From: CAWAMR01 sp963783095
GTDB lineage: Bacteria; Planctomycetota; Planctomycetia; Gemmatales; Gemmataceae
Direction of reading: 5' to 3'
NCBI GenBank assembly: GCA_963783095.1
Contig: CAWAMR010000002.1
Coordinates: 434,001 to 498,000, forward strand
Length of the DNA: 64,000 bases
The translations under genes and the position numbers were made by a program. Numbering within the stretch: the stretch's first letter is position 1; the number at the start of each line of letters is the position of its first letter. Positions 25,435-34,363 of this stretch are shown here, piece by piece. Below the pieces are notes generated by a model that saw only the letters and a list, made by a program, of their open reading frames with translations, ran no database searches and was not told where the DNA came from.

Positions 25435-26484
25435 CTATTTTACGCGTTGCATCCACGCAGTAAGTACTTTGGCAACATTCGACATCGACTCGGCGGAGCA
25501 ATTTTCGGGCAGATCGGTCAATTTGTGCCAGTGTTTATAGCTGAAATCAATGATGTCGATGGCCGGGATTTCGACCCGCAACAGCGCCAGATGATCGTCC
25601 TGGACTGAACCGGCATCCTCCCAAACAAAGGAGCTTACGCCCTGAAGTTTTGCTTCCTCCCAGATGTCCTCGACCAGGGCACCGGCCCCCAGCCGGGAAT
25701 AGCCTTCGACACCGTAACGGGCATTCTTGCCCGCAAACAAGTCGAGCAAAATGGCGGCGATATACTTGTATTCCCGCTGTTTGTCCTTCTTGTACGCATC
25801 GGCGAAGACGTTGGAGCCTAGAAAGAAGGCGTCTTTGTCCCGGTCGTTGATAAACTCCTCGCCATCGAAAATCACGAAATCTACACCGACTTTCCGGGGT
25901 AAGTCTTTCATGTGGTTCGCCAGTTCCATCAGCAGCGCCACGGTGGATGTGCCGTCGTTGGCGCTGAGAAACGTCTTGCGCCAGTTCTCACGCTTATCCT
26001 GGTCGGCGATGGGCCGGGTATCGTAGTGACCGCAGAGCATGATTCGGCGCTTCGCGTCGGGGTTCCACGAAATGATCAGATTGGCCATGGGAACCGGCGC
26101 TTTTTGGCTGGGCTGCTTACCATCGAATTTCTGCCAGGTAATCTTGCCGCCCAGATTAAGGAAATGCTTTTCCAACAGTTCTTGCTGTTTTTTCATGCCG
26201 TCGCTGCCGCTGATGCGCGGGCCGATCTTGCACAATTCCGCAAGATATTCCATGGCTCGTTTGCTGTCGAAGTCCGCCGCCTTGATCGCGCCTTTACGAT
26301 CTTCGGCAAATTTCTCGCCTTTAGGTTCTGCTTCTTTCCCGGTCGGCCCTTTGCTGTTGGGATCGGCAAATGGATCGCCCTTGGCGTGGGATTCAGGTGG
26401 TCGATTCCACGGCAACATGAAAATCCCTCCCACGACGCCGATGATTGCAGCGAGTCCTACGAAGGACCAGAGTAGACGGCTCAT
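25435..26484 (-). CDS. M28-family peptidase / glutaminyl-peptide cyclotransferase-like protein
   Basis: 349 residues: an N-terminal membrane anchor (LLWSFVGLAAIIGVVGGIFML), a Pro/Lys-rich linker, then a zinc-dependent M28 domain from ~70. Metal-site motifs: MLCGHYDTRP, SANDGTSTVALLMELA, FDGEEF and a late EIPAIDIIDF...HWHKLTDLPEN. The spacing and the last motif are closer to glutaminyl cyclase-like members than to aminopeptidase S. Anchored facing the periplasm. Catalysis (peptidase versus cyclase) cannot be decided from sequence. Confidence 0.82.
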   Translation of the reverse strand: MSRLLWSFVGLAAIIGVVGGIFMLPWNRPPESHAKGDPFADPNSKGPTGKEAEPKGEKFAEDRKGAIKAADFDSKRAMEYLAELCKIGPRISGSDGMKKQQELLEKHFLNLGGKITWQKFDGKQPSQKAPVPMANLIISWNPDAKRRIMLCGHYDTRPIADQDKRENWRKTFLSANDGTSTVALLMELANHMKDLPRKVGVDFVIFDGEEFINDRDKDAFFLGSNVFADAYKKDKQREYKYIAAILLDLFAGKNARYGVEGYSRLGAGALVEDIWEEAKLQGVSSFVWEDAGSVQDDHLALLRVEIPAIDIIDFSYKHWHKLTDLPENCSAESMSNVAKVLTAWMQRVK

Positions 26485-26580
26485 AAAGAATCTCTCGAGT
26501 GACGAAGACTCAATCCGTTCCTTTGTTATGATAACTATCTGCCCGCCTGCAAGCGAGATGAATTGACGGAGAAGTCTATC

Positions 26581-27447
26581 ATGTCCCGAATCATCGGGGT
26601 AGGACTCATACTGGTAGTTCTGCTATTTGCGCTGGGGATTTTCGTGCCCTGGATCTACAAAGCCAGGCTCGAACAGGACTTTCGCCGTTGCCAGGACCAC
26701 CTGCGTCAGATTGGTTCATTCGCGGTCTTTCATGCTGCGCTTCCCAATCAACCCGTCCCGCTCAAAGCGCAAGATGAATTTCCATCGGGAACCCTGCTCA
26801 ATCCGAAATTGCCCGTGGAAAAGCGAATGAGCTGGTATGCGTTGATTCTGGGAGCGCTCGATCAGGGGCCGGTCGAGCCGGGAACCCAGGTCCGAAAAGC
26901 AGGTGCGCTGGGCGAATTGATCAAGGACATCGATGTCGCTTTGCCCTGGGATGCTCCCGTTCATCAGCGCGTGGCGCGTTATCATCTAACCGTGGCAACT
27001 TGTCCGGAAGTTGCGCCTTCAACACCCGCAGATCAACCGGCACTGACCCAATATCTTGGGATCGGCGGAATCGGCACCGACACCCCGGATCAAAATCTCA
27101 ACATCCCCGACCCGAATACCGGCGTGTTCAACTACCATCGTGCCCTGGCCATACAGACCATCGTTGCCCGGGATGGTTTGTCGAACACCATGTCGATCGG
27201 CGAAACGAATCGCGATCTCGGTCCGTGGTTTCAGGGCGGCCCATCGACGGTGCGCGCACTGAATCGCGACGTTCAACCCTACGTTGGTCCGGGGGGACAA
27301 TTCGGAGGTTGTCACCGCGGAAGAGGGAATTATTGCTTCGCGGATGGATCGGTAAAGATAATTACCGATACGATCCATCCGGCGGTGTTTCGCGCGCTGC
27401 TGACCGTGGCCGGGAATGAGAACGGCGCTGATTTTACGGAGCCGTAG
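26581..27447 (+). CDS. DUF1559-type protein with H-X9-DG C-terminal motif
   Basis: 288 residues from the ATG at 26581 (a TTG at 26563 is an alternative). An N-terminal pseudopilin-like hydrophobic helix (IIGVGLILVVLLFALGIFVPW) anchors it. The C-terminal signature is GCHRGRGNYCFADGSVK, with H and DG separated by nine residues, the hallmark of the DUF1559 family that is expanded in planctomycetes. This copy lacks the usual prepilin cleavage motif before the helix. Role unknown; family members are thought to be exported, pilin-like surface proteins. Confidence 0.82.
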   Translation: MSRIIGVGLILVVLLFALGIFVPWIYKARLEQDFRRCQDHLRQIGSFAVFHAALPNQPVPLKAQDEFPSGTLLNPKLPVEKRMSWYALILGALDQGPVEPGTQVRKAGALGELIKDIDVALPWDAPVHQRVARYHLTVATCPEVAPSTPADQPALTQYLGIGGIGTDTPDQNLNIPDPNTGVFNYHRALAIQTIVARDGLSNTMSIGETNRDLGPWFQGGPSTVRALNRDVQPYVGPGGQFGGCHRGRGNYCFADGSVKIITDTIHPAVFRALLTVAGNENGADFTEP

Positions 27448-27478
27448 TGAACGATTATACCTGTGACCCTAAAATCCT

Positions 27479-29314
27479 ATGCGCATAACCCGTTCGACGC
27501 TTTCTTCGACATTCGCCTGGCTTTGCCTCATTGCTGCTCTGGGGCTTGGCGTGCCGCTGTTTCTGCGCTCACCCGTCTGGGTCGATGTTACCTTTCACGA
27601 TCTCAGCGCTCGCAACATGATGTGGGGAGGAGTCCATTACCGAGACATTTTTGAGACGAATCTTCCCGGCATGGTCTGGCTTCACATCCTGGTGCGTTCG
27701 CTGTTTGGCTGGTCGTCGGAAGCCATCCGAATTGCCGATCTGGTGATGGTGGGTGGTTCGGTCACACTGCTGATGCTTTGGATGCGAAAAGTCGGGGTCG
27801 CTCTGACAGCCAGGGTCTGGTTCGTTTTCTGTGCTGTTCTGTTTTATTTGTTTCAGTCGGAATTCGTTCATTGCCAGCGCGATGGCTGGATGCTCTTGCC
27901 CACGGTGATTGCCCTCCATTTGCGATCGAAACAGGTCGAACGATCCGCCGATGCCACGCGGCGATCGCTGTTCTCCTGGGGCGTTCTCGAAGGCATGTGC
28001 TGGGCCTGCGCCGTCTGGATCAAGCCCCACGCGGCCGTCCCCGCTCTGTGCGTCTGGTTGGTGAGTTTCCGCCGCATCAATGCCGGGATAGCGAGTAGAC
28101 CTGCCCTGGTCGATTTTCTCGGGCTATTGCTCGGCGGCGGCATCGTCGGCGTGATCGGCAGTATCTGGTTATGGAGTACTGGAACCTGGCCCCATCTCTG
28201 GGATGTTCTCTTGAACTGGAATCCGGAGTATTACAAATGGACTCGCCACGAGATGGCGAAGCGAGCCTCCATGCTTTGCAGTTATTTTTCTCCCTGGAGT
28301 CTGGCCCATATCCCGGCGATTCCGGTCGCCATCGTCGCTCTTTTACGCGGCCACGTGTGGAGAAAAGAATCGCCGAAAGGCAGCGAACGCGAACGAATGC
28401 TGCAAGCGCTGCTGGCCGCGCTGTATCTGGGCTGGTTGGTCGAAGCTACGTTTCTTCAGAAATGTTTCCCCTACAGCCATGCACCCGTGGTCATCCTGGC
28501 GCTCGCCGTATTGGCAAGTCAGCGCTGGCCGATTGGGCCTATTTTCCTGACCTGGATCGCGACCGCCACGATTCTCCTCCAGATCGCGCGCCCTGCACAG
28601 GTGGTGCGCGAAGCCGTCGATGAGATCGACGGCTGGATTCCGGGCGGACTCCGCGACGATGTGAGCAAATTTGTCCGAGAACAATTGGACGCATTTCAAA
28701 GAGCCAAACCGGTGACCTTTGAACAAGTAGTTCCCAAAAACTATGCGTTCGATCCGCACTTGAAATATGCCTTTGACCCGCATCGCCTGGCGCTCTGGCC
28801 GCGCTGTTTCCAGGAGCGAAGCACGCCCGAGTTGAAGGACGAATTGACCTTCTACGATCCAATTCATTGCGTACCGACGTGGACTGAACTGGCGGAAGTC
28901 GCTGACTTTCTTCGCTCCCGCGGGGTGAAGGATGGTGAATTGGTGTGCTGGTACGACTCGACGCACCCGCTGTATCTCGATCTGAACGTTCGACCGGCAA
29001 TACGCTTCATGCACGTCAACACGGCCATGGATTTCAAGAGCAAGCTCGGTCAGATTCAAGCGGAGTTGGAAGGCAGCGGTCAACGCTACGTGGTCAGCGA
29101 TCTGGCACTCGTTTGCAAGTACTACGCGGATATTGATGCCAATACGGGTGGGTCAACTGAATTGCCGGCAAACTTCCCCGATTCCATGCGGCAAGTGTAT
29201 CCGTGGAACCAACCGGTCGTATTCCGCACCACACGATACTTTGTCCATGCGGTTAAACTTCCGGTCGGTACTATCAAAACGTCGCCACCGCCTTACTGGG
29301 ATGAGGATAACTGA
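27479..29314 (+). CDS. Large polytopic membrane protein, GT-C glycosyltransferase-like
   Basis: 611 residues. About ten membrane helices up to ~400, then a soluble domain. The first periplasmic loop includes DVTFHDLSARNMMWGGVHYRDIFETNLPG, with acidic residues positioned as in GT-C lipid-linked sugar transferases. It starts 31 bases after the DUF1559 gene on the same strand. There is a short internal repeat in the C-terminal domain (YAFDPHLKYAFDPHR). Could glycosylate proteins or lipids at the membrane; the assignment rests on topology. Confidence 0.65.
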   Translation: MRITRSTLSSTFAWLCLIAALGLGVPLFLRSPVWVDVTFHDLSARNMMWGGVHYRDIFETNLPGMVWLHILVRSLFGWSSEAIRIADLVMVGGSVTLLMLWMRKVGVALTARVWFVFCAVLFYLFQSEFVHCQRDGWMLLPTVIALHLRSKQVERSADATRRSLFSWGVLEGMCWACAVWIKPHAAVPALCVWLVSFRRINAGIASRPALVDFLGLLLGGGIVGVIGSIWLWSTGTWPHLWDVLLNWNPEYYKWTRHEMAKRASMLCSYFSPWSLAHIPAIPVAIVALLRGHVWRKESPKGSERERMLQALLAALYLGWLVEATFLQKCFPYSHAPVVILALAVLASQRWPIGPIFLTWIATATILLQIARPAQVVREAVDEIDGWIPGGLRDDVSKFVREQLDAFQRAKPVTFEQVVPKNYAFDPHLKYAFDPHRLALWPRCFQERSTPELKDELTFYDPIHCVPTWTELAEVADFLRSRGVKDGELVCWYDSTHPLYLDLNVRPAIRFMHVNTAMDFKSKLGQIQAELEGSGQRYVVSDLALVCKYYADIDANTGGSTELPANFPDSMRQVYPWNQPVVFRTTRYFVHAVKLPVGTIKTSPPPYWDEDN

Positions 29315-29328
29315 CTTTCCCACCGCCA

Positions 29329-30375
29329 TCATGGTGCCAGTGCGACCTGTTGCTTCTTCTTCGAGGGAAAAACTTCGATAGCCTCGGCCGTGCTGGTAGC
29401 AATACCGTTGTTTTTGGCATTGGCGTTGTTGTTGGCGTTGTTCGCCTTCCCGTTATTATTCTGATTGTTGCCGTTGTTCGGGTTGTGCTTGGTGAGAATA
29501 ATTACCCGATCACCCTCCTGGAGATTGTTGAACGCGCCCTTTTTGAAAGCCCCCTGGTTGCCCACCATCAACTCAATCTTCGTCGTGTTGAGAACCTTGA
29601 AATTGTGTAATGGCGGTGCCTGGAGCGGGTTTTTGGGCTTGGGATAACGAAACTGCGTATCGCTCAAGGGAAGGACGCGCACCTGAACCATTCCAGTGTT
29701 GCCCATACCCGTCGTGTTCATCACGATTCCTCGCACCGCGTGCTGCTGCCGGGTGAAACGGTGATGTCTTCGGGAATGGTGGATCGAATGGCGATAATAG
29801 TTGCCTCGATGGTGATGGTAGCGCTGGTTGAAATAGCCGCCGGAATTGTGCGGGCGGTAATAGGCGCGTGAAGAATTGTTGTTGAGTGTCGGTTGACCCG
29901 AGGTGGTTCTTGTCGTGGTGCCGGAAGCAGTTGTGTTCGGATTAGAGCCAACTACCGTCGTGGTCGTGCCCGAACCGGTAGTGGTGATAGGCCTGGTCGT
30001 ATTGGAACCGGTAGTGGTTGTGGGCTTTGTCGTTTTTGAACCGGTGGTTGTTGGCTTCGTGGTTGTTGGCTTTCCAGTCTGACGAGGGGTTGTTTTGGAA
30101 GCCACAGGGACAGTTTTCCGGAAAGCCCGGGTTGGTTTGCGAATAGCGACAACCTTGACTTTCGGAGGCTTGACATTGCGGGGTCTTGCCATGTGAACCG
30201 ATTTATGCGCTGCATGAGAAGGGGCTGGACGCGCACCACCTTTTCCGGTGGGATGCTGGAGGGTTGAAGAAGCTACCGTCCGATGACCGGTGTTACGGCT
30301 GATTTGTCCACCTTCCACGTTGACGCTCAACGCGAGTGCAGCGAACGTGCAGAGGGAGAAACGTAATGGGGACAT
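29329..30375 (-). CDS. Secreted Thr/Asn/His-rich protein (module copy A)
   Basis: 348 residues from the ATG at 30375, with GGAGG 6 bases upstream. Signal peptide MSPLRFSLCTFAALALSVNVEGG. Then a basic region, a threonine-rich repeat segment (TTTKPTTTGSKTT), a His/Arg/Tyr-rich block (YHHHRGNYYRHSIHH), a conserved ~90-residue domain (RGIVMNTTGMGNTGMVQVRVL to GDRVIILTKHNP) and an Asn-rich tail. No family recognised; the late domain looks like a small beta-barrel. Divergently paired with 30602-31516, and a damaged paralogue sits at 31520-32758. Confidence 0.7.
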   Translation of the reverse strand: MSPLRFSLCTFAALALSVNVEGGQISRNTGHRTVASSTLQHPTGKGGARPAPSHAAHKSVHMARPRNVKPPKVKVVAIRKPTRAFRKTVPVASKTTPRQTGKPTTTKPTTTGSKTTKPTTTTGSNTTRPITTTGSGTTTTVVGSNPNTTASGTTTRTTSGQPTLNNNSSRAYYRPHNSGGYFNQRYHHHRGNYYRHSIHHSRRHHRFTRQQHAVRGIVMNTTGMGNTGMVQVRVLPLSDTQFRYPKPKNPLQAPPLHNFKVLNTTKIELMVGNQGAFKKGAFNNLQEGDRVIILTKHNPNNGNNQNNNGKANNANNNANAKNNGIATSTAEAIEVFPSKKKQQVALAP

Positions 30376-30458
30376 TCGAAACCTCCGATAATCTCTTGGT
30401 TTCATGGCCGGAGTCGATTTTTTATTATCGCGGTCATAAGATTGAGTTCAACAAGTAT

Positions 30459-30530
30459 CCTATCATTAAACGTCCTCTGAATCGATTGGGTTCCGGTTAA
30501 TCTGTCCGTGAAAGATTACTTTTCCGAAAG
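30459..30530. promoter_or_regulatory. Conserved divergent-promoter motifs, module copy A
   Basis: CCTATCATTAAACG (30459-30472) and TTACTTTTCCGAAAG (30516-30530) lie between the two divergent genes. The same two motifs, with the same order and almost the same spacing (43 versus 45 bases), recur at 32848-32921 in copy B while surrounding bases differ. Likely promoter or operator sequences. Confidence 0.45.
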
Positions 30531-30601
30531 ATGTCCCGTTCCGCCGCTATCCCCGGCTCAAAATCCGGGTTGAATTAACCACCCACACGAGGAAATCGAA
30601 A

Positions 30602-31516
30602 ATGAGCAATCACAAAGCCGGCGACTCACCAAGGCTCTTTCCGAAATGGCGGATCATTTGGGGGCCTTTGTTGGTCTTTTTGTTCGGTGTATTTGGGCCG
30701 ATCGGCAGAGGCGATGACCCGAAAAAAGACGAGCCCAATCCTCCCAAGAGCATCCTGAAGGGGAAAGACGCCGATGAGGTAGTGCGTCTGCGGCGCGAAG
30801 TCGATGCGTTGGAATCCCTCTACCATTTGGAGCCTACTGAAGCACAACTGGCGGGATTGCTGAAACTCGCGGAGCAGACAGGGGCCAAGCCCAAGCCGGC
30901 CGTCGAAGCTGTGGCTGGAGCAGACTACCGCGCTGCCCTTCGCGAATTCCGCAACGCCCTTGCGAAGGAAGACGAAGAGAAAGTGGATGAACTCAACGAG
31001 AAGCTCGCGGAACTCAACGAGAAAGAACCGACCGAGATCGACGATTCCTTCGAGATCACGGAAGCAGCTCGCAAAGCATCCCCCGCCGCCCTGAAACTTT
31101 TCACAGCTGCACAGGTCATCTCATTCCTCGCATCACAAGAATCCGAAGTGCCGGATCCGGTCGAGCGGATCATCCTGACGCTCAACGAAGGCGAAGAACT
31201 GGAGGACGACGCCTGGAAAGTGCTTCGGGAAGAGACTGCGGAGGAAGTCGCCTGGTTGCTTCACGGTTTCGTCAGCGATCAGGCAAAAAATGCTGCAAAG
31301 CAAGTGCTGGCGCTGCTCGATCGCGGACGAAAACTCAAAGGGGACGCTTTGAAGAAGGAGATGCCCGCACTCGAAACGTCAGCAAGAAAGATCGCCGGGG
31401 GACGCAGCCCGACGGTTATTCTGGAGCACTACATGCAACGCGAGCTGGCGGAACTGCTCTCCAATCCCCAGGCAGTCTCAGCAATAAAGGCCCGGATGCA
31501 GGCGGAGAAGAAATAA
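30602..31516 (+). CDS. Exported helical protein of unknown function (module copy A)
   Basis: 304 residues. A hydrophobic N-terminal segment (WGPLLVFLFGVFGPIGRG) serves as signal or anchor. The rest is almost entirely helical, acidic and repeat-like: VDALESLYHLEPTEAQLAGL, AALREFRNALAKEDEEKVDELNEKLAEL. It ends ILEHYMQRELAELLSNPQAV. About 65-70% identical by eye to 33003-33920. No known domain. GAGGAAA lies before the ATG. Shares its divergent upstream region with the secreted Thr/Asn/His-rich gene. Confidence 0.7.
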   Translation: MSNHKAGDSPRLFPKWRIIWGPLLVFLFGVFGPIGRGDDPKKDEPNPPKSILKGKDADEVVRLRREVDALESLYHLEPTEAQLAGLLKLAEQTGAKPKPAVEAVAGADYRAALREFRNALAKEDEEKVDELNEKLAELNEKEPTEIDDSFEITEAARKASPAALKLFTAAQVISFLASQESEVPDPVERIILTLNEGEELEDDAWKVLREETAEEVAWLLHGFVSDQAKNAAKQVLALLDRGRKLKGDALKKEMPALETSARKIAGGRSPTVILEHYMQRELAELLSNPQAVSAIKARMQAEKK

Positions 31517-31519
31517 GGC

Positions 31520-32758
31520 TTACTGTGCCTTCGCAACCTGCTGTCTGCGGTGAAAGACTTCGACGACCTGGGCAGTTCCGGAAGCAGTGCCGTGGTTGTT
31601 CAGGTTGATCCCATTGCCGCCCGGAACATTGGCGTTGTTCCGGTTGTAAGGGTTCTGTGCGGCAAGAATGATTACTGGATCACCCTGTCGCAGCTTATTG
31701 AATGCACCTATCCGGAATGCTCCTTCGTTGCCAACCATCATCTCAAACTGAGTCGCGCTGTTTACGCGGTAATTGCGCAAAGGACCTCGGCCTGCGTTTC
31801 CGCGCTTACATAACGAAACTGAGAGTCCGAAAGCGGCAGCATTCTGACCTGTAGGGTTCCATTATTGCCCTGGCCCATCAGGTTCGTAACGACCCCGCGC
31901 ACCGCGAAGCGCTGGTGTCTGGTGTAATAACGGTGATGCCTTCGAGAGTGGTAAGCCGACCGGCGATGATACATTCCTCGATAATGTCGATACCGATGTG
32001 AATAGTATCGGCCGAAACCATAAGGACGATAATACGCACGCGAGCCGTAGTGGTTGATGGCATTCGGACCAGAACCGGTTCCGGTTCTGAAAGGGTTTTG
32101 ACCGATGCCCGACGTTGAGTTGTTGACGTTTGTAACCGTGGTTGTCGCTCCGGGATTGCCGACAGTAGTTGTTGCAGGATTGCCGGCAGTAGTCGTTCCG
32201 GAATTGCCCGCGCTCTTCGCGTTTGTGGTTGTAGGGCGAACACCATGATTGGACCGAGTCGTGACAGATGGAGAGGTTTTCCTGAATGCCCGCGTTGGCC
32301 TGCGCGTAGCGACGGCCATTTTGTGAACCGGCGTCTTTTGCTGCACTGCCGGGCGGGAGTGGCGTGGCGTTGAGCGACTAACGGAGCGGTGGACAATGCG
32401 TGGGGGCGCTCGATGAACGACGTTTACCTTCGATCCCGCCTTCGCCGCAGTTCGTTGGCCTGCCTGACGGTGAACGGATCGATTGACCGAACGGCGGACC
32501 ACGTGCGGAGCGGAACGGCGAACCGCGCGGAACTGAGCGGCGGGCCGCATGATGCACCACGCGCGGAGCGGAACGGTGGATCGAGCGATGGACCACGTGA
32601 GGAGCCGAGAAATGAGGCCGCCCCCTCCCGGTCGGATGCAGCGATTGCGACGACCTCACTGCGACACGAGCGACGTTGCGGGCAATCTGTCCAGCTTGCA
32701 CGTCGACGGCAAACGCCAGCACCGCGAACGTGCAGATGGAGAAACGTAACGCAGACAT
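31520..32758 (-). CDS. Secreted His/Thr/Asn-rich protein, paralogue of 29329-30375, frameshifted (module copy B)
   Basis: Reconstructed from three frames: signal peptide and His/Arg/Ser-rich region (MSALRFSICTFAVLAFAVDVQAG; GGAGGA just upstream), a middle segment ending LPLSDSQFRYVSAET, and the C-terminal domain (NYRVNSATQFEMMVGNEGAF to VEVFHRRQQ). Slips occur around 32500-32550 and near 31790. Each segment aligns with copy A, so the original gene was a paralogue of it. Either a decaying duplicate or affected by sequencing errors in low-complexity sequence. Confidence 0.65.
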
Positions 32759-32847
32759 ACGAATCCTCCAAGTGTATCTAATTTTGCTGCCCGCGGATGA
32801 TCGTGTGTTCTCTCTCGCGCGGACCTGATTTTAGCTCCAAATAGCAC

Positions 32848-32921
32848 CCTATCATTAAACGAGAGCTGATCCAACAGGGTTCCGAGCAGTTCTCGACCGC
32901 AACCCGTTACTTTTCCGAAAG
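32848..32921. promoter_or_regulatory. Conserved divergent-promoter motifs, module copy B
   Basis: CCTATCATTAAACG at 32848-32861 and TTACTTTTCCGAAAG at 32907-32921, matching copy A at 30459-30530 in order and spacing. Confidence 0.45.
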
Positions 32922-33002
32922 GATTTGCTCTGCGGATTCCCTTGCCCTTATTCCGGGTGTACCATTATTTACTCGGCAGCATCTTCACCTGAGGAGCTCA
33001 AA

Positions 33003-33920
33003 ATGAGCAATAGTAACTATGGGGGCGCACGCACCGCCACTCTTACCCGGTTGCGGACTTCATGGGGATCCCTCGTGGTCTTCATGTTCTGCATGATGGT
33101 GCCGATTGGAAGCGGTGCCGATTCCAAAAAAGAGAGCACGGCTTCAGGCAAAAACACTCTCAAAGGCAAAGAGGCCGACGAGGTGGTCCGCCTTCGGCGC
33201 AAGGTCGACGCCCTGGAATCGCTCTACCATCTGGAGCCGACCGAGGCCCAACTTGCGGGGCTCCTCAAGATCGCCGAGCACACAGCCACCAAGGCCGAAC
33301 CTGCTGCCGAGGCGATTGCGGGCGCTGACTACCGCAAAGCCCTCCATGATTTTCGGGACGCCCTGGCACGCGAAGACGAAGACAAGGTCGATGAATTGAG
33401 TGAAAAACTTGCCGATCTCCACGAGATGGAGCCGACGGAGGTTAACGACGAATTCGCCATCACCGAGGCAGCGCGGAAGGCCGCGCCGGCGGCCTTGAAA
33501 CTTCTGACCGCTGCTCAAATCGTGTCATTTCTCGCAGCCCAAGAGACGGAGGTTCCGGACCCGGTGGAACGAATCCTGCTGACCGTCGGTGAGGGCGAAG
33601 AGTTGCCGGCCGACCTCTGGAAGGAATTGCGCGATGCAACTGCGGAAGAGGTTGCCTGGCTCGTTCATGGCTTCGACAACGAACAGGCCAAGTCGGCAGT
33701 CAAACCGATCACCGCGCTTTTGGACCGTGGGCATGGCTTCAAGGGCGAGGCTTTGAAAAAAGAATTACCTGCGCTCGAGCAAACAGCAAAGTCGCTCGTG
33801 AGCGGACGCAGCCCGACGCTAATTCTGGAGCACTACATGCAACGCGAACTTGCGGAACTTCTCTCCAATCCCCAGACGGTCGCAGCGATAAAGGCCCGGA
33901 TGCATGCGGAGAAGAAGTAA
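33003..33920 (+). CDS. Exported helical protein of unknown function (module copy B)
   Basis: 305 residues from the ATG at 33003, with GAGGAG upstream. Same architecture as 30602-31516: hydrophobic start (WGSLVVFMFCMMVPIGSG), then an acidic helical body with identical blocks such as LYHLEPTEAQLAGLLK, VPDPVERI and ILEHYMQRELAELLSNPQ. The N-terminal 20 residues and the loop after the signal differ most. Not recognised beyond this paralogy. Confidence 0.7.
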   Translation: MSNSNYGGARTATLTRLRTSWGSLVVFMFCMMVPIGSGADSKKESTASGKNTLKGKEADEVVRLRRKVDALESLYHLEPTEAQLAGLLKIAEHTATKAEPAAEAIAGADYRKALHDFRDALAREDEDKVDELSEKLADLHEMEPTEVNDEFAITEAARKAAPAALKLLTAAQIVSFLAAQETEVPDPVERILLTVGEGEELPADLWKELRDATAEEVAWLVHGFDNEQAKSAVKPITALLDRGHGFKGEALKKELPALEQTAKSLVSGRSPTLILEHYMQRELAELLSNPQTVAAIKARMHAEKK

Positions 33921-34077
33921 GCAGATACACCCGAAACCGGGCAATGCGAATGAATGCCCCGGCCCAAGTTGGAGTGCAATTCTCCGCGCTCCCAATTGGG
34001 CCGTGTTGCACGACGGCTTCAAGGAAAGGCTTTTTCGGTGTGGCAAATTTTCCTGGCAAGACGGATGTTGCACGTTT

Positions 34078-34213
34078 TGTTCCCTCGCCCCGGTACTCCG
34101 GGGAGAGGGTGAGGGTGAGGGGAAAGACCTTCAACCCTGAAAAACGAGTATCGGAGGGTGAAAGGTTCGCCCCTCACCCTAGCCCTCTCCCCGGAGTACC
34201 GGGGAGAGGGAAC
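34078..34213. repeat. Long inverted repeat between genes
   Basis: TTCCCTCGCCCCGGTACTCC to the left and CCCGGAGTACCGGGGAGAGG to the right form a long hairpin with G-rich arms (GGGTGAGGGTGAGGGG and complement). Non-coding and dispersed-looking. It occupies most of the 33921-34363 gap, which contains no supportable gene. Confidence 0.7.
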
Positions 34214-34363
34214 AAGACCCAGATGGCAGATTTGCCGCACCCGCAACCTTTTGACTTCCCATCTTCTTTGCGGTTTCTGCGTGACTCTGCCACGCGTGGG
34301 GGTTACACTAACAACACTCATCACCCGATCTGCTTCTCGCTCGCACACCAGAGGTTCTACTCC

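Noticed and set aside
33944..34363. N-terminal extension of the lactonase gene
   Set aside because: The extra 140 codons come from the long inverted repeat. The signal peptide starts at 34364.
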